A DNA stretch of 64,000 bases, taken from Apostichopus japonicus (Eukaryota; Echinodermata; Holothuroidea; Aspidochirotida; Stichopodidae). The translations under genes and the position numbers were made by a program. Positions within the stretch are counted from its first letter, which is position 1. Every line of letters starts with the position of its first letter. The stretch is taken from positions 4,868,001 to 4,932,000 of the forward strand of contig NC_092570.1 in NCBI RefSeq assembly GCF_037975245.1, in the 5' to 3' direction. Below are positions 11,501 through 24,600 of this stretch, piece by piece. The notes under the pieces are model-generated. The model ran no database searches. It saw only the letters and a list, made by a program, of their open reading frames with translations, and was not told where the DNA came from.

Positions 11501-14500
11501 GCTCATATTCTTCATCACCATTGTCTTCTCTGTGGTGCAGTATGAAGCCTACACCCTGCCAATAATTAATCCAATGTAGAATCTAATACTGGTGTTGGTT
11601 AACACTGTTTATGTCATGCCAGACCTGAAATCAAACCCATCTTGTAATCTCTGTTGATCATTCAGGACCTTAGAATTTGCTGCAACAAGTTGGAAGAAGA
11701 AAAGAAATTTTGTGGTCAGGAAGTAGAAGCCACTGAGGGACAAAACAGAATCTTACAGGAGAAATGTGATGCACTGCAGGTAAAAGGCTTTTGCTCAACT
11801 TGGTTCCTTTAAATAGGTATGAGTTAAACACTTGAAATTTTTTATCGTAGTGAGCTTCTAAATCTTTTTTTCTGGATGACAATTCAGAACTATGCAGTTG
11901 TGGTAGTGTTTGACGTGTATGCGTGTTTTTGCATTTGTCACTGACTTCCAGGCCCGTTACAACAATAACTTGGGTATATCTAAACTTGAGTATATTAGTA
12001 ACTTGGGTATATCTAATACTTGGGTATATCAATAACTTGGGTATATCTATAACTTGGGTATATCTAATACTTGGGTATATCAATAAGTTGGGTATATCTA
12101 ATACAATCCATGAATAGGTTCCCATACACCATATACAGTAGGAGCTTTGGTAGAGATCAAGCGTCCCTCCATATCTGACTTTTTTGCTTCTTTTATGCAC
12201 AAATTCCCTGTCTGTCTCTTAAATTAACAGAAAGTATGCAAAATGAAGGATAAAGTCTACTTTGAGTATTCCTCATTGTGACTTGTTTCACCTTTAGTTG
12301 GAATGACTGGCAAAGAGTCTTAGCTACATGATACACTACCAGGGTACTTCTGAATAAACATGCAGCTATTGCACTTAGCCCCTTCCCCAGGCAAAGCAAT
12401 AGGGAACTGCTTTATATTATAGAACACCAGCATCTGTGTTTTCACTTAACAATTTTGATGCCCCATTGTGAGTGTAAAAGCCTAATTAGTCTGTAGTAGA
12501 TAATAGTCATTGAAGGTCAGCAGAAGGCACAATGTGAATTGTATAATTAAATAAGACATTTTGATCAGATTGGGGGTACTGGTGGTTGTATTATTGTAGA
12601 TCTTTTGTCCCCCTCAGAGGTGCAATCAGAGGTCTTCTATCTCTCTAACAGAAGTGAAACCTTCTTTCCAAATGGTAGCTTCATTAAAATGTGTCAGAAA
12701 ATAATTACGCAGATGAAATGTCCTCAGAATTGATGATCCATATGGCATTGAAAGTCATACTGCAAGTGGTAAAGAGATAACGTATTCTTTTTAAGGCAGT
12801 TACAGTCTGATTTTAGTCATGTGTGATTTTCATCCATTTTCCAATTTACTTTAGCACCAGTGTACGAACTACCAGGAGCAATTGGGGAAGAGGAGACAAA
12901 TGCTGGAACAGACAGACCTCAACTTCAGATCAAGACTGGCACATTTAGAGGGCCAACTTCAGAGGGCACAAGACACCTTGGACAGCAAGAGTGCTACCAT
13001 TCAGCGGATGGAGGACCTTCTGGAAGAGGCAAATAAGAAGAACAAAACCACGGAGAAGGAGAGGCAGTCGTTAGAAGGAGGCCTCGTAGCGGCAGAGGCG
13101 CAGATAAATGTACGAAGCACAACTTAATACAATATGTGTGTGTGTGTCTGTTAGGTTTGATTTACATCTAGGTGATGGATGTAACGTGCATTCTTTTGAT
13201 TTTGCAAGAATAAAGTGTCAGTTATAATCCGGTCATGGTGATGAATGTTAGTCTTTTAGATTGAACCGAAATATATCCGAGAGCATCTTCATTACTTAGA
13301 CTACTAGGGAGGAGAAAGGGAGGCAAGTGTCTGTAGATTCTTGAAATTATTGCTGACATTGCTCTGGAGAAGGACAGAGGGGTAGGGAGGGGGTGGAGAG
13401 AGGGGGTTTGGGCCTTACCAGTTAGTTGTAAGACTATGGATCTCTGCGACTACCAAACAGCTAAGTCACGATGGTCAGGTCAAGTCCAGTAGTGTCCAAT
13501 CATGATAGTGTTTGACAGGCTTGAGCTGTAAGATGATTTAGAATCTTAGCTACAAATTCACATATCTGAAGGCTACTTGATAGGAAACTAGAAGTGATTG
13601 GCTTTGTTTTACCTTTTATGTATGGTTGATGTTTATAATCTAGACCAATCAGATGCCTGGGAAACCCTTCAACTCATTTTAAAAGTAACCAAATAATTAT
13701 GTCATTTTCATCATTCCAGGCATTGAGGAAAGAGGCGGCGGGTTACCGACAAGAAGCAGAGAATCGAGATCATTCGCTGACCGTCGCTCAGGAGGAAGTC
13801 GTAAGACTCCGTCAAACTGCATCAAAACTCAAGAACAGTCTCATGGATAAGGAACAACTTATCAGGTTGGTTGCATTAGTAGTAGGCTTTAGAACAAACT
13901 TGAATGAATATCATGTTACCAGAGAGAAACGATTGAGGGATAAAGTGTTGGAGAGCTGGAACTGACCATGACAGAACGAAACTGTAGCCGGGGATGTCGG
14001 ACAGCATAAAATGCAGAGTATTGTAACAGTGAGGTCGTACTTAGTATCAGCTCTTTGAGTAACATTCATTAGTTCTTTTGTTTGTTTTCATTTTGTTTAT
14101 TTATCATACTTTGAAGAAGTGTTGCTAAATTACCTTGTTTGTATTGTAAGACTACCCTAAGTGCTCAAAGTAAGACCTAAAGTTGAGTTGTCGTATCATT
14201 CTTTAAGCTAGTGATTGCTTTTGCAGTCAACATGCTGGTTGACATAATTCAGGAGACTAGCCATCGTGTTACTGAAAACAAATTAAGAATAAGTTGTGTA
14301 TTAGGTCAGGTGGCTTTAAGACTCCCGATGACAGGGAAGCATTACATACAGTAGGTCGGCATTCTGATGGTCTTCCATAGTTAAGAAGAAAAGCAAATTA
14401 TAATAGGTTTAATTGATGTTGTTATTGTGTTGATTGTCTGTGTGATTATTATTAATATTCTTTATTGTAATCCAGGAGCTTGGAGGAGAGGGGCAGTCAG

Positions 14501-17500
14501 AAACAGCAGAGAATCAACGATGCACAGAGGAAAAGAGTAGCAGAACTGGAGACAGAGATTGAAAGGTTCTCACAGAGTGAGAAAAGGTGGAAGGAGGAAA
14601 TGGACATACTAGAAAACAGGTGAGTAATTAAAATTCATGAAAGTATTGAAGTATTCCCTCATAGATTTCTGTGGTGAGTATGCTGTAATTAATTCTCTGA
14701 TGATTGTCAATAAGGTACCTTGGAGTTATAGCTTAACCTCGGTGACTATGCTGTTGTTAATTCAATCATCAATCCATTTTGAGACCAGATTTTGGGATCA
14801 GATAACTTAACATTATGCTCAAAAACATGCATTCTTGTAATATATATATGAAAAAATAAATCTACGTTGGCTTTAGACTAGTATTGACACCTAACCGTAT
14901 ATCCTTCGTCACCAGGCTGGAAGATGCAACTGTTAAGAATTCAAGATTACTCTTGGAGCTTTCTAAGAGAGAGGAAGACCTAAGGAAGATGGATGGTAGG
15001 AATGAACTCCACGAAACACACAAGATCCAGGAGGTAAGTTCCTAAAGATATCTGCTGCATGTCAAGGCATCAACAGTTTATGTTAGGTTTACAGTTTGCT
15101 CTAGGCCAAGGCCCTCTCACACAACTTTACAACTTAACCCTGGTCATTGGTAACTTGTCACACCTACACACCAAAGTGTGCACAATTCAAACAATCTCTC
15201 CTGGGGCACCACAGTGCACCACAGCCACGTGTCCCCCCAGGGGACTTCCCAAAGGGTGCAGCCACAAACCGGCGCATACAACTATATTTACAAGTCACCT
15301 CAAGTCCCCATTTATACACCTGGGTGAAGAGAGGCAATGGAGATAAAGCGCCTTGCCCAAGGACACAACGCAATGATCTGGCCAGGGCTCAACCTGTAAT
15401 CCTTAGATCACAAGTCCACTGCCTTAACCACTTGACCACAACGCCCGCCTCAAGATATCTTCTGCATGTCACGGCATCAACAGTATGTCTTTGATACAAT
15501 TCTGTTGGAATTAGACTATTTAGAAGCCATAACTTGGAAAGTATTACGTTGGCAGGCTGATAGCTCACGATTGTCAGTGTGATTGGGAAGATCACTGTCA
15601 GATTTCTAGATTTATACCGACACGGTAGTGAAGTATAACAATCCTGTTGTTCCAATCAGTTCTGGTGGCACAGAATTTCAAGTAATACAATGGTTAGATA
15701 GGAGGAGACTACAGTTGGAACTATTTTTTTCTATACTGTAGTATCATGTCCCGCTTCAGAGCATTCGTATTGTCAGTACGAGCAGTATGAATATCATGTT
15801 TCTATAAGATCAACGTTAGGGACTGTTTGTATTGTCAATACCAGTGCTTTGAGAGCATGATATTGAAGTACAGTTTAGAGAGGTTTTAGCATTTGTCCCA
15901 ACTGGGTGTCATCTCTTTCTGTTTCATGAATATTCACATCCCAGATATTCAGATCATGGCAGTCCCACAGCTGTATTAAGTTTCAATGATACATGTGACA
16001 CAAACATTTAACCATACACAGTTTGCAACTTCAGGGTACTTGAGACTTCTTGAATGTTGCTTTAGCTTTGTTTTAGTTGCCTTTCTCATGACTCTACATA
16101 CCTTTCTTCATGAATATTCAGGAGTGATGTATGGCTAGTATAGCAACCAGTTGGGACAATATTCTAATGCTAATACCACCATACTGTTCTCTCTTATGCT
16201 TCAAAGCAATCATACTGACAGTAAAATCAGTTTGGATCTTGCTTCTTACAGAAGCGGAATATTCATACTGCTCATACCGTTTGTACAAGGACTGAAATGA
16301 TTTATAAGACAAAACTGTCCCAACTGGGTGTGGCCAGATGTTTGCATTGTAATAAGTTAGGTTTCCAATAAAGTGATAATTTCACCAGCAGACAGTGCTA
16401 CACCTACCTACTAATAATAATGAGAAATAATAAGTAAGATCTCATTTCTATAATATTTGTAGTAATACTATATGTAATATATATTTTTTTCATATTCATT
16501 AGATACAACAGCATCATGAGAAGGTGACCCAGGAGATGGAGAGAAGGATAAATCAGATGACCTCTGACCTCCAAGAGAAGAATCAAACACTAGCTTGTCT
16601 GAGTAAGAAACTTTCCAGTCAGGAGAAGATGCTCCAAAGTGAATTACACCAGAAAGGAATTCTGGAGAAAGACATTGCAGTAAGGTTGAAACAATTTCAG
16701 TGTATTTAGGGAACCATATGGATTAAATTATAAAAAGTTTCTCTTGAAAATTATTCTTTTTCACTGTTTCTTTCTGGGTTGTATCAAGTCAAAGTGGGGT
16801 CTGATCTGGATAACTTGGTTGTTGGAGTACAGAGACTTGCATTTCAAAAGTCTTGTTTGACCTTTTCTGATATTTTATTTGCTCTTGTCAAATTTGGATG
16901 AAATTTAACTTGAGAGGACATATATATATACCTCTTATCAGTCACTAGCTGCAGTGCTAGACATGATAAACTGTGGGTGAATAACTATTGCTTTTAAAAC
17001 TCTGTAATGAGATTTCTAATGAAGTAAGGAAAACACAACTCGTGCACAATTCTGTCTTATTGCTAAATACTCGTCCTATTGACTACTTCTCATACCTTTT
17101 TGTTTTCCATTACAGCAAATTGCTTCTCTTCGTATTTTCTTTTGCCTCTCTTTTCTTTAAAGGTCGGCAGCTCCAACAAACAACATGTTTTTTTGATAGT
17201 GTCATATGTATATGTGCATGTACGTAATATGTAGAGATGTTTGTTTATGAAATAATATACATGAGTATGTATTTATAGACATGAATATATATATATATAT
17301 ATATGTAAAAACTTAAAGTAACTAATACTTAGTTATAAATATACATGAATATGTATTTATAGACATGAATATGTATATATATGTAAAAACTAAAAGTAAC
17401 TAATAATTAGTTATAAATAACAGTATATGGTACACAGAGATCAAGATCAACATGATTTTTTTTTTAGGGTCATATATACATGTGCATGTATGTAGTATGT

Positions 17501-20008
17501 AGAGATGTTTGTTTATGAAATAATAGACATGAATATGTATTTATAGACATGAATATGTATATATATGTGAAAACTAAAAGTAACTAATAATAAGTTATAA
17601 ATAACAGTATATGGTACACAGAGATCAAGATCACATGATTTTTTTTAGTGTCATATATACATGTGCATGTACGTAGTATGTAGAGATGTTTGTTTATGAA
17701 ATAATAGACATGAATATGTATTTATAGACATGAATATGTATATATACGTAAAATCTAAAAGTAACTAATAATTAGTTATAAATAACAATATATGGTACAC
17801 AGAGATCTAGATCTGTAGATGAGTTAACAGTAATAGCAGTTTGTCTATCAAATGACAAAAGGCTACTATGACATAGTTGTAAATATTTGAGCACATTTTA
17901 ATTCTCATCTTTATTTGTCTCTATAGCTAGCAGATATGCAGTTGAAAACAATTGAAGAAAGGAACAGATCATTGCGAGATGACAGGAGGGAATCACTTCA
18001 GTTGAAACAATTGGAAAAAAATCTGAGAGAATTACAGAAACTCTATGAAGAAAGTAAAACACAAAACAACACATTGGAGGTAAGGAAATACTTTTTAACA
18101 GAGTTGGAACCGATAGAATAGATGTTGAGTATGTATTCCAAACAGCGATGGTGAGTTGAACCCCTTCTTAGATAAATCATTGACAAGCATGGCATGTTTC
18201 ATATACATAACAGGTGAACTATTACTGTGGAAGAAGGAATCCTATTCAAAATTTGAAATTGTGAGTTTGTTTTAAGGAACACAAGAGACATTTATGTGGG
18301 TCTTCTTTCATTCATCCAGTGTAAACACCGTGCTGACAATTTCTGCAGTCTCCTCACAGGGTATCTTGTACTTTCTTTCAATATTTCAGTACGAAAATAC
18401 CAACTTGCGCAGCCAGCTCGTGGACATCACAGAGCGTTTTGCCAGATTTCCCAACACCCAAGACCAGAATGCCTCACCATCATCTGAACAGAGTAGGGCA
18501 TCTTTGCATAAAAATAGAGACTCATCTCACCAGAGCAGGGACCCCCACGGCAGGGACCCCCAGAGCAGGGACCCTCAGAGCAGGGACTCCCAGAGCAGGG
18601 ACCCCCAGCACCAAAGCAGAGACTCTTCCACCTCTAATCCCACATCTCCATGGGTATCAAAGTCACCGAGCGGTAGTCAGCTCTCAGAACAAATTCCAGG
18701 ACAAGGGTCCAAAGAGCAGTCGATGACAGAGGGCAGCATTAGAAGTAGTTCCAGTGCTGCTACTATTGCCATTCCAAAGGAACCACAAGAAGAAAGAAGG
18801 TCGCCTCGTCTTACAAGTGAAAGGAGGGACGGTTCAGATGGCTTTTCTGGTATCGGCATTGCGATGTTACTGGACCCAATGGAGAATGAGGTTAGTTTGT
18901 CGTATCTCTGAACTCGGCATGTGAGTTCCAACTCCAGTGAAGATTGCATTGAACCTTTGACTGAATGCTATAATTACTGCAGACAGTTTAGGATGATACA
19001 AGGAAAAGTTGATATTCCAGCCATTTTGCCTTTCAGTGTGATGTAAAGTGTAAAACATCGGTCCTCAAGACGCTTATAGGTTCCATTAGGTAATGTCTGT
19101 ATGGCTGGAAGTACAGGAAATGTTATTTCTTGATTTTAGCTGAAGTAATGTTCCCATCCCAGATGATCATGTTGCATTTCTCATTGAGGATTGACACCAG
19201 ACACAGAAGATGTAACAGACACCATTAAGTTTGATCAAAAGTGACTTTTATTTATTTACATTCTTTCAATACCTCTTTCATCTTAGCAATTATCATCAAA
19301 TCAATTATTATCAAATACATTGGTGCTTCTTCAGTTGGATTTAACCAACAAGTCTAAGAGACATTGTCTTGTGAGTACATGTGAGGATAGATAATGCATT
19401 TTGCATTGGTTAATTTTCATACATTTGTATACCTTGCCTTAAGAGTTTACAATATTGTACTTGACATTTTATATTTAGGTAGACTACTGACTGCAGTCCA
19501 ACCTAACATATATATTATACAATAACTGATTACCCTAAACTTTGAAGTGGGTTTATGCAATAATTTGTCATCATTTCACACACTTTTTCACCTTGGCTGT
19601 TGTACATATTGGTCATGGTTGCGAAGGTGGTGGCATGGCTTTAATTGCCCATCGCCTGGCTAACTGCAGTCAGTAGAATTCCAGACTGTCACATCGCTGG
19701 CAAAATATCCAGTGTTCAATGCTCCTGCTATTTTTCTCTAAGGATGGACATTACCTCCTTTAGAATAAAGGTTTTCTTTTGCAGTCGATATTATCTGCAA
19801 CAATTTATATCTGTCTGATTAGAAGCAAGTCTATGAAACTGTTTTCTTGTTGCATTCACAGAGGCCTAACTCAAGACAGTCCATCACTGCTAGTTTTATG
19901 GCAGAGGATAAAAGGAGAGCGGCCCGGCTGGAGAACCTCCTTGACGGTCATATTCAGGATCTACAAAGGAAAGCAGATGAGACCATTAAGAGACATTTAG
20001 GGAAGTGA
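8521..20008 (+). CDS. CEP63: CEP63 centrosomal coiled-coil protein (13 coding exons)
   Basis: Centrosomal protein of 63 kDa. In vertebrates it sits at the proximal mother centriole with CEP152, helps recruit PLK4/CDK2 for centriole duplication and takes part in ATM/ATR signalling. Exons read from splice sites with phase continuity: 8521-8564, 9256-9442, 10553-10648, 11029-11172, 11666-11779, 12855-13109, 13720-13865, 14476-14619, 14916-15033, 16503-16679, 17927-18079, 18390-18890, 19862-20008, giving 741 residues (human about 703). Exon 2 carries the family signature TSCEVELQELMRQIDIMVN near residue 24. Exons 3-11 are heptad-rich coiled coil. Exon 12 (167 residues) is Ser/Pro-rich with an SRDPQ repeat. 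Exon 13 encodes the conserved C-terminal helix (LLDGHIQDLQRKADETIKR) used for CEP152 binding in vertebrates. Vertebrates also have the paralogue DEUP1; this looks like the single ancestral gene. The first exon is the least certain. Confidence 0.9.
11968..12108. repeat. Short tandem repeat in CEP63 intron 5
   Basis: About eight to nine imperfect copies of a 15-17 bp unit built on ACTTGGGTATATC, in an intron between exons 5 and 6. The unit has two alternating lengths (spacers AATA and TA). Confidence 0.85.
15045..15484 (-). mobile_element. tRNA-derived SINE, family 1, copy in CEP63 intron 9
   Basis: The insert (about 15078-15451, minus strand) matches the element at 22710-23075 over its length. 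Read on the minus strand, the 5' head resembles a tRNA: an A-box-like AGTGGTTAAGGCAGTGG and a B-box-like GGTT(C/G)AGCCCTGG, then a roughly 270-bp unrelated body. It is flanked by a 33-bp direct repeat (15045-15077 and 15452-15484) with two mismatches, a long target-site duplication. Not a functional tRNA: the arms do not fold into a full cloverleaf. Confidence 0.85.
17196..17815. repeat. About 181-bp satellite repeat in CEP63 intron 10
   Basis: Three head-to-tail units beginning near 17199, 17466 and 17647 (TCATAT(G/A)TA(T/C)ATGTGCATG), each with the same landmarks: GTAGAGATGTTTGTTTATGA, GACATGAATATGTATTTATA, AGTAACTAATAATTAGTTAT and GGTACACAGAGATC. The last two units are 181 bp apart. The first unit is longer because a short inner block is itself doubled. 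AT-rich, non-coding. Confidence 0.85.
18531..18615 (+). repeat. 15-bp coding minisatellite in CEP63 exon 12
   Basis: Five to six copies of a 15-bp unit like AGCAGGGACCCCCAG keep the frame and encode SRDPQ-type pentapeptides near the start of the exon 12 tail. Variation between units is mostly at third positions and single residues (H/Q, P/S, G/S). Confidence 0.85.
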
Positions 20009-20207
20009 TCCAAAATTTCATAATACTTGATGAAAATGACCTGAAATCTTACAGTTATCAATGAACTTCAATTTCTGATTACCACTTTTCTTGTACGTAG
20101 TAGTTGTAACATATTTGTACAGTTTGTATACAAAAAAGAGTCTATTTTTATTTATAAAACTACTAATCGCTATTTGTACAATCTGAATACAATGTAAATT
20201 GTTTTTA

Positions 20208-20213
20208 AATAAA
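20208..20213 (+). terminator. CEP63 polyadenylation signal
   Basis: AATAAA 200 bases after the CEP63 stop codon, followed by TG-rich sequence (TTGTCTGTGTTTGG near 20245), the usual layout of an animal poly(A) site. Confidence 0.6.
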
Positions 20214-21680
20214 TTTTCATGTGATTTAAACCTTGCTTTTTCAAGTTTGTCTGTGTTTGGTTTTATTTTTTTGTGGTTGTTTGAAATACTATATTCATAA
20301 CAGCCCAGTCACTAAAAGCAGACATGTATGGAACACTACGAGGACAGCAGGTGCTGTCGTTAATGTATAACAAGCAATGATGATGTATGCTGTAGATTGA
20401 CAAAAACAATATTAGATCTACTGCACAAATGATGCAGTAGCTAAACTACAAACTACCTGATGTCAACGAGACATTGAACAAAGTATGTAATGATTAGTTG
20501 TACTCCAAGAATTAAAAAATAATGTTGTATGGCAACAATACTGTTTGTCTTTTAGTGGTTTCTCATGTAGTGAAGCTGGTACGTACGTGTATGTTGTGAG
20601 TGGGAGTGTAAGTAGGTGACATGCTGGTTTGTAAAAATATTATCTCAAGATGGCTAACTACTGTTAGATTTAGTAGAAACTGAACATCATGTTGTTGAGG
20701 CACAGTTGAGGCTGCTTTACAGTAACATCCAGACTAAGCTCAGGTATGTGTTGACAGAAATCCTAGTTGAAAAGCTCAGTTCAGTTAACAATTGACAGGA
20801 AACCAATATGACCTAGTTGAGAGGAGTCTCAGTTGAGAACCTAGTTGGGCCCAGTTGAGAGTGAGTCCAACACACACATTGACCACATCTTTGTAAATGT
20901 TTCTGGGGCAGTATTTGATATCACTCAGATAGTCTGAGATGACCTTTGACCATTTTACAAATGAATCCTTTTTGTGGCCCATTTACTGATGATCTCCATG
21001 GCCAACTAAAATCACAATAACACAAACACTGTCTGAGTAGTAGGCTTTGACATGAATTTCACATTTTGACCTCATGTGACTTCAGCTGACCTTTGACATC
21101 AAAAGTAAGAACAACTTTTATGACCAATCACTAACTGTACACTGTGACCAAGTTTGATAAAAATCAAACATTAACTCAAGGAGGAGTAGGCTTATGCATG
21201 ATTTCACTGTTTGACCTCTCTGACCCCAAATGACGTTTGACCTACTTTTTGCTAGCATGATTATCAACCTGTTGATATGCATCATTACCTCACCAAGTTT
21301 GACAAGAAACGATCAAACAGCATGTGCACGGTGGCCTTTCAACAAAGGATTGCCACGACAAAAGCTCAACTAGTTGAGCTAGAAATGTAATTATTGCACG
21401 TTATATTCTCACAATCTTGTAGACACTAATGCAAGCACCACTTTTCCTTTGGACATACTGAAGCCAACAGGATTGATCAGCAAGAACCGTCTTAGATCTT
21501 TTACATCGTTTTCATCAGCTGCGGCTGTTTGGCATTCCAAACACATTACTCCTATTACTACCATTCCCATCATCACCACTCATACCAGTGTAACAAAATG
21601 AAAACGGGAACAATTTCCCTCTTTGATCATTCACCTTCGTATCGCGTACCTGATGTACTGGATACCTTGGCTGTTTCCCT
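20214..21680. other. Convergent intergenic region CEP63/BRCC3 with TGACCT-rich repeat
   Basis: No gene seen; the 3' ends of CEP63 and BRCC3 face each other. From about 20720 to 21390 there is a repeat-like stretch rich in CTAGTTGAG and in TGACCTTTGACC-like words (near 20939, 21085, 21209, 21233) plus the phrase AGTTTGATAAAAATCAAAC. This looks like a degraded interspersed repeat of a type common in marine invertebrates; family not identified. Confidence 0.4.
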
Positions 21681-24600
21681 TCATGATGTAGGTTCCAACT
21701 GCTTCATTAGTCTTTCTCTCTCTGCCACCAACCTCTCAATAATGTCCTCGTTTCTGTTTAGTCTCTGCTCCAAGGCTTGTAAGAGAGATCCACTCATCAC
21801 TTCCAATAGATGACATATTGCCTTTGTATACACTACAAAATGATCAACAATACAAAAGTCAGTAATTATTTTAGAAAGGTGTCCACCGCGGGTGCAACTC
21901 TCATTCAACCTGCAGCTGCAGTGGATTCCCCACAATCTTGCTGGCTTTTATGACCTAAGCCTTGACCATCTCAATGGCCTGCCCATGCAAGTAATTCATA
22001 CCCAGATTTTGGCCTTTTTTTCTAGCCCTTTTTGTCAAACTAAAGCTTCTCTCTGACCCTTAGAGGAAATTAATTTTGAAACCTTGTTGGCCTTCTAGAA
22101 TATCTGAGGGCATCCCCAATGACCAGAACTACCATACTTTACACACTGGTCATCTCGATTAGTTTAATTCCAATCAGGATAATAGAAATTACCTGCACCG
22201 TTGTGAATGTTATTGAGCAAGTCTCCGTTCCCTGCTCGGATTGCGTTCTCGTATGCCTCCTGCTCCTCTTGTGATAAAATCTTGGGCAGCTGCACCAAGG
22301 CATCCATGCAAGATGGGCTGATGGAATCGCATTGCATAACTTCCAGGGGTATCTCTACCCTTTCATACCTGTAATAACAAGAGAAATGCTATGATGCTCT
22401 TAAAGGATCATTCTATGATCAATAACACATGGTTTAGGGTGAACAACTGCAGATTGCTAAGATCTAACTCCATTTGGGAGCTAAAGCATCCTTTTGGTGT
22501 TCCTTATCATGTATACAACGGAATGTTTTAGTTTTGGAGAAAGCAAGCATAAGTACTATGCAAGTGGCCAATCTTGCAGCTTTCTAGATTTCTGTAGCCT
22601 ATTACACAGGGATGTGAGAGCAAACTGATGTCTTTCCTCTGACTGCTTCACGATGTATTGTGCAGAAGTGACTCCTTTTGGTACAGGCTTGAGAGGGTAC
22701 TATACTTGTGAGGGCGTTTTTGTCAAGTGGTTAAGGCAGTGGACTTGTGATCTAAGGATTACAGGTTCGAGCCCTGGCCAGATCATTGCGTTGTGTCCTT
22801 GGGCAAGGCGCTTTAAGGGGTGGGTGTATAAATGGGGACTTGCGAGGTAACTTGAAAATATAGTTGCGTGCGCCGGTTTGTAGCTGCACCCCATGGGAAG
22901 TCCCCCGGGGGACACGTGGTTGTGGTGCACTGTGGTGCCCCAGGAGAGATTGATTGAATTGTGCACACTTTGGTGTGTAGGTGTGACAAGTTAGCAATGA
23001 CCAGGGTTAAGTTGTAAAGTCGTGTGAGAGGGCCTTGGCCCTGAACAAGACTATTAACCTAAATAATAATAATATTATACTTGTCTGTAACAATCGGCCA
23101 TTGACGGCATAATGTATCCACTATCGCATACCAAAATGCTATACAAAATGGTCCAGTGGCTATACCAGTGTGAAAGTGTATAGCAGTTGTCTACACAGGA
23201 TCTATTTCATTCAATGAGAGAAAATAAGAGCCTTAAAAAATGCTACACAATATTTGAACACTAAATTATTGCCCGATTGAGCATTGGCAGTTTTCACTAT
23301 TCATTTAATTTATCCTTTTACTGTGATAGCCTACACTAATGAAACGACTAGATTAGCCAATGGACAAGTCAGCATAGCTTATCTCTGTCTTGTGCAAAGA
23401 ATCAAAATGGCGGATGTGTTACTTACATTGGAGCCTCCCCTTCAGGACTCTGGTTAATGGACTGGAAACAAGTCACCTGTATTTGGCCCTGCCGGCTCGC
23501 CTTGTCTTCGTTAAAACACGAAAATATCAAACCGACAAAACATTCGTCTAGGAGTTGGTAGGAGGATTGAGTCTGTACGTCTATTGTAAGAAAGACAAAA
23601 ATCACTTCAACGAGCTGCTTCTAGGAACCACATTCCACAACCATGTTCATTTTCTCGCAAGATTCACATAAACCAATCTTTAAGAGAACCGGACCACTAT
23701 GAACATTACACAAAGTTTTTTATAATACAACAATACTTGCAATGAACTGGTTAGAATTCTTACAAGATATTAAACAAAGGTATTGCTAATTACTTATAGG
23801 CAAGGTAGACTGTGCTAGGTACATCCACTTTTTAAGTGGGGTTTAAGCGAAGTGTCTCCGTTAATGGAACCTCGTTTTGATACATAAAAGAGTCTCTCAA
23901 CAAGTTAAATATCTCTTGTAACATTCACTTCATAACAAACAAAGTAAATAAGAGAAATTACATTGTAGACAGAACCTGCTGCTTCAATCACATATGCTGA
24001 AAACTGAAAGATTTACAGCTTCTCAGAAATGTCAGTTTCTATTTAGAAGTTATACTTGAAATTTAAAAAAAAAAGTAAAGGCAGTGGTAGGGTTTATAAA
24101 CACTAAACAGATGACAATCCTTGTTTACTGTACCTATCCTCAAATGCAATAAAGTGATTTTAATTATATTTTACAGCTGCAGCCTAAGAAGTATGTTACA
24201 CCACAACCACAGAGATAAATGGAAGAGAAGAAACACTTTGGGTATGTTTTTTGATTTGTTAGAAACAAACTCTTCTTAATTGACAGACCCAATGGCTTCC
24301 TACATGTTGCAGACACAAGTGACTTCTACTCTGCATCAATGCTAACCTATCATTGCGACTCTTCTGTATAAGTATTTAAATGGATAATAATGGCAAAAAA
24401 CTTTGCCATTAGTTTTGACATTTGGTTTAACAACTTGTCAACTTCGCATGTTGTTACCTTGGAAACGGTAAAAAGGAATTGAATGTCAATTTCACCAGGA
24501 TGCTACAAATAAATTCCTCTTTGATTATATGTCTATAATTCAATTTCAACACAAGGACTTTTTTCTTTAAATGCTGAACCAGCCTCTGTACCTATTATAC

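Noticed and set aside
11968-12108. CRISPR-like array
   Set aside because: Spacers are 2-5 bases and the unit is a simple intronic tandem repeat in an animal gene.
22715-22790. tRNA gene suggested by A-box and B-box words
   Set aside because: The segment is the head of a SINE with a second copy at 15078-15451, a target duplication and a long tail; the cloverleaf is incomplete.
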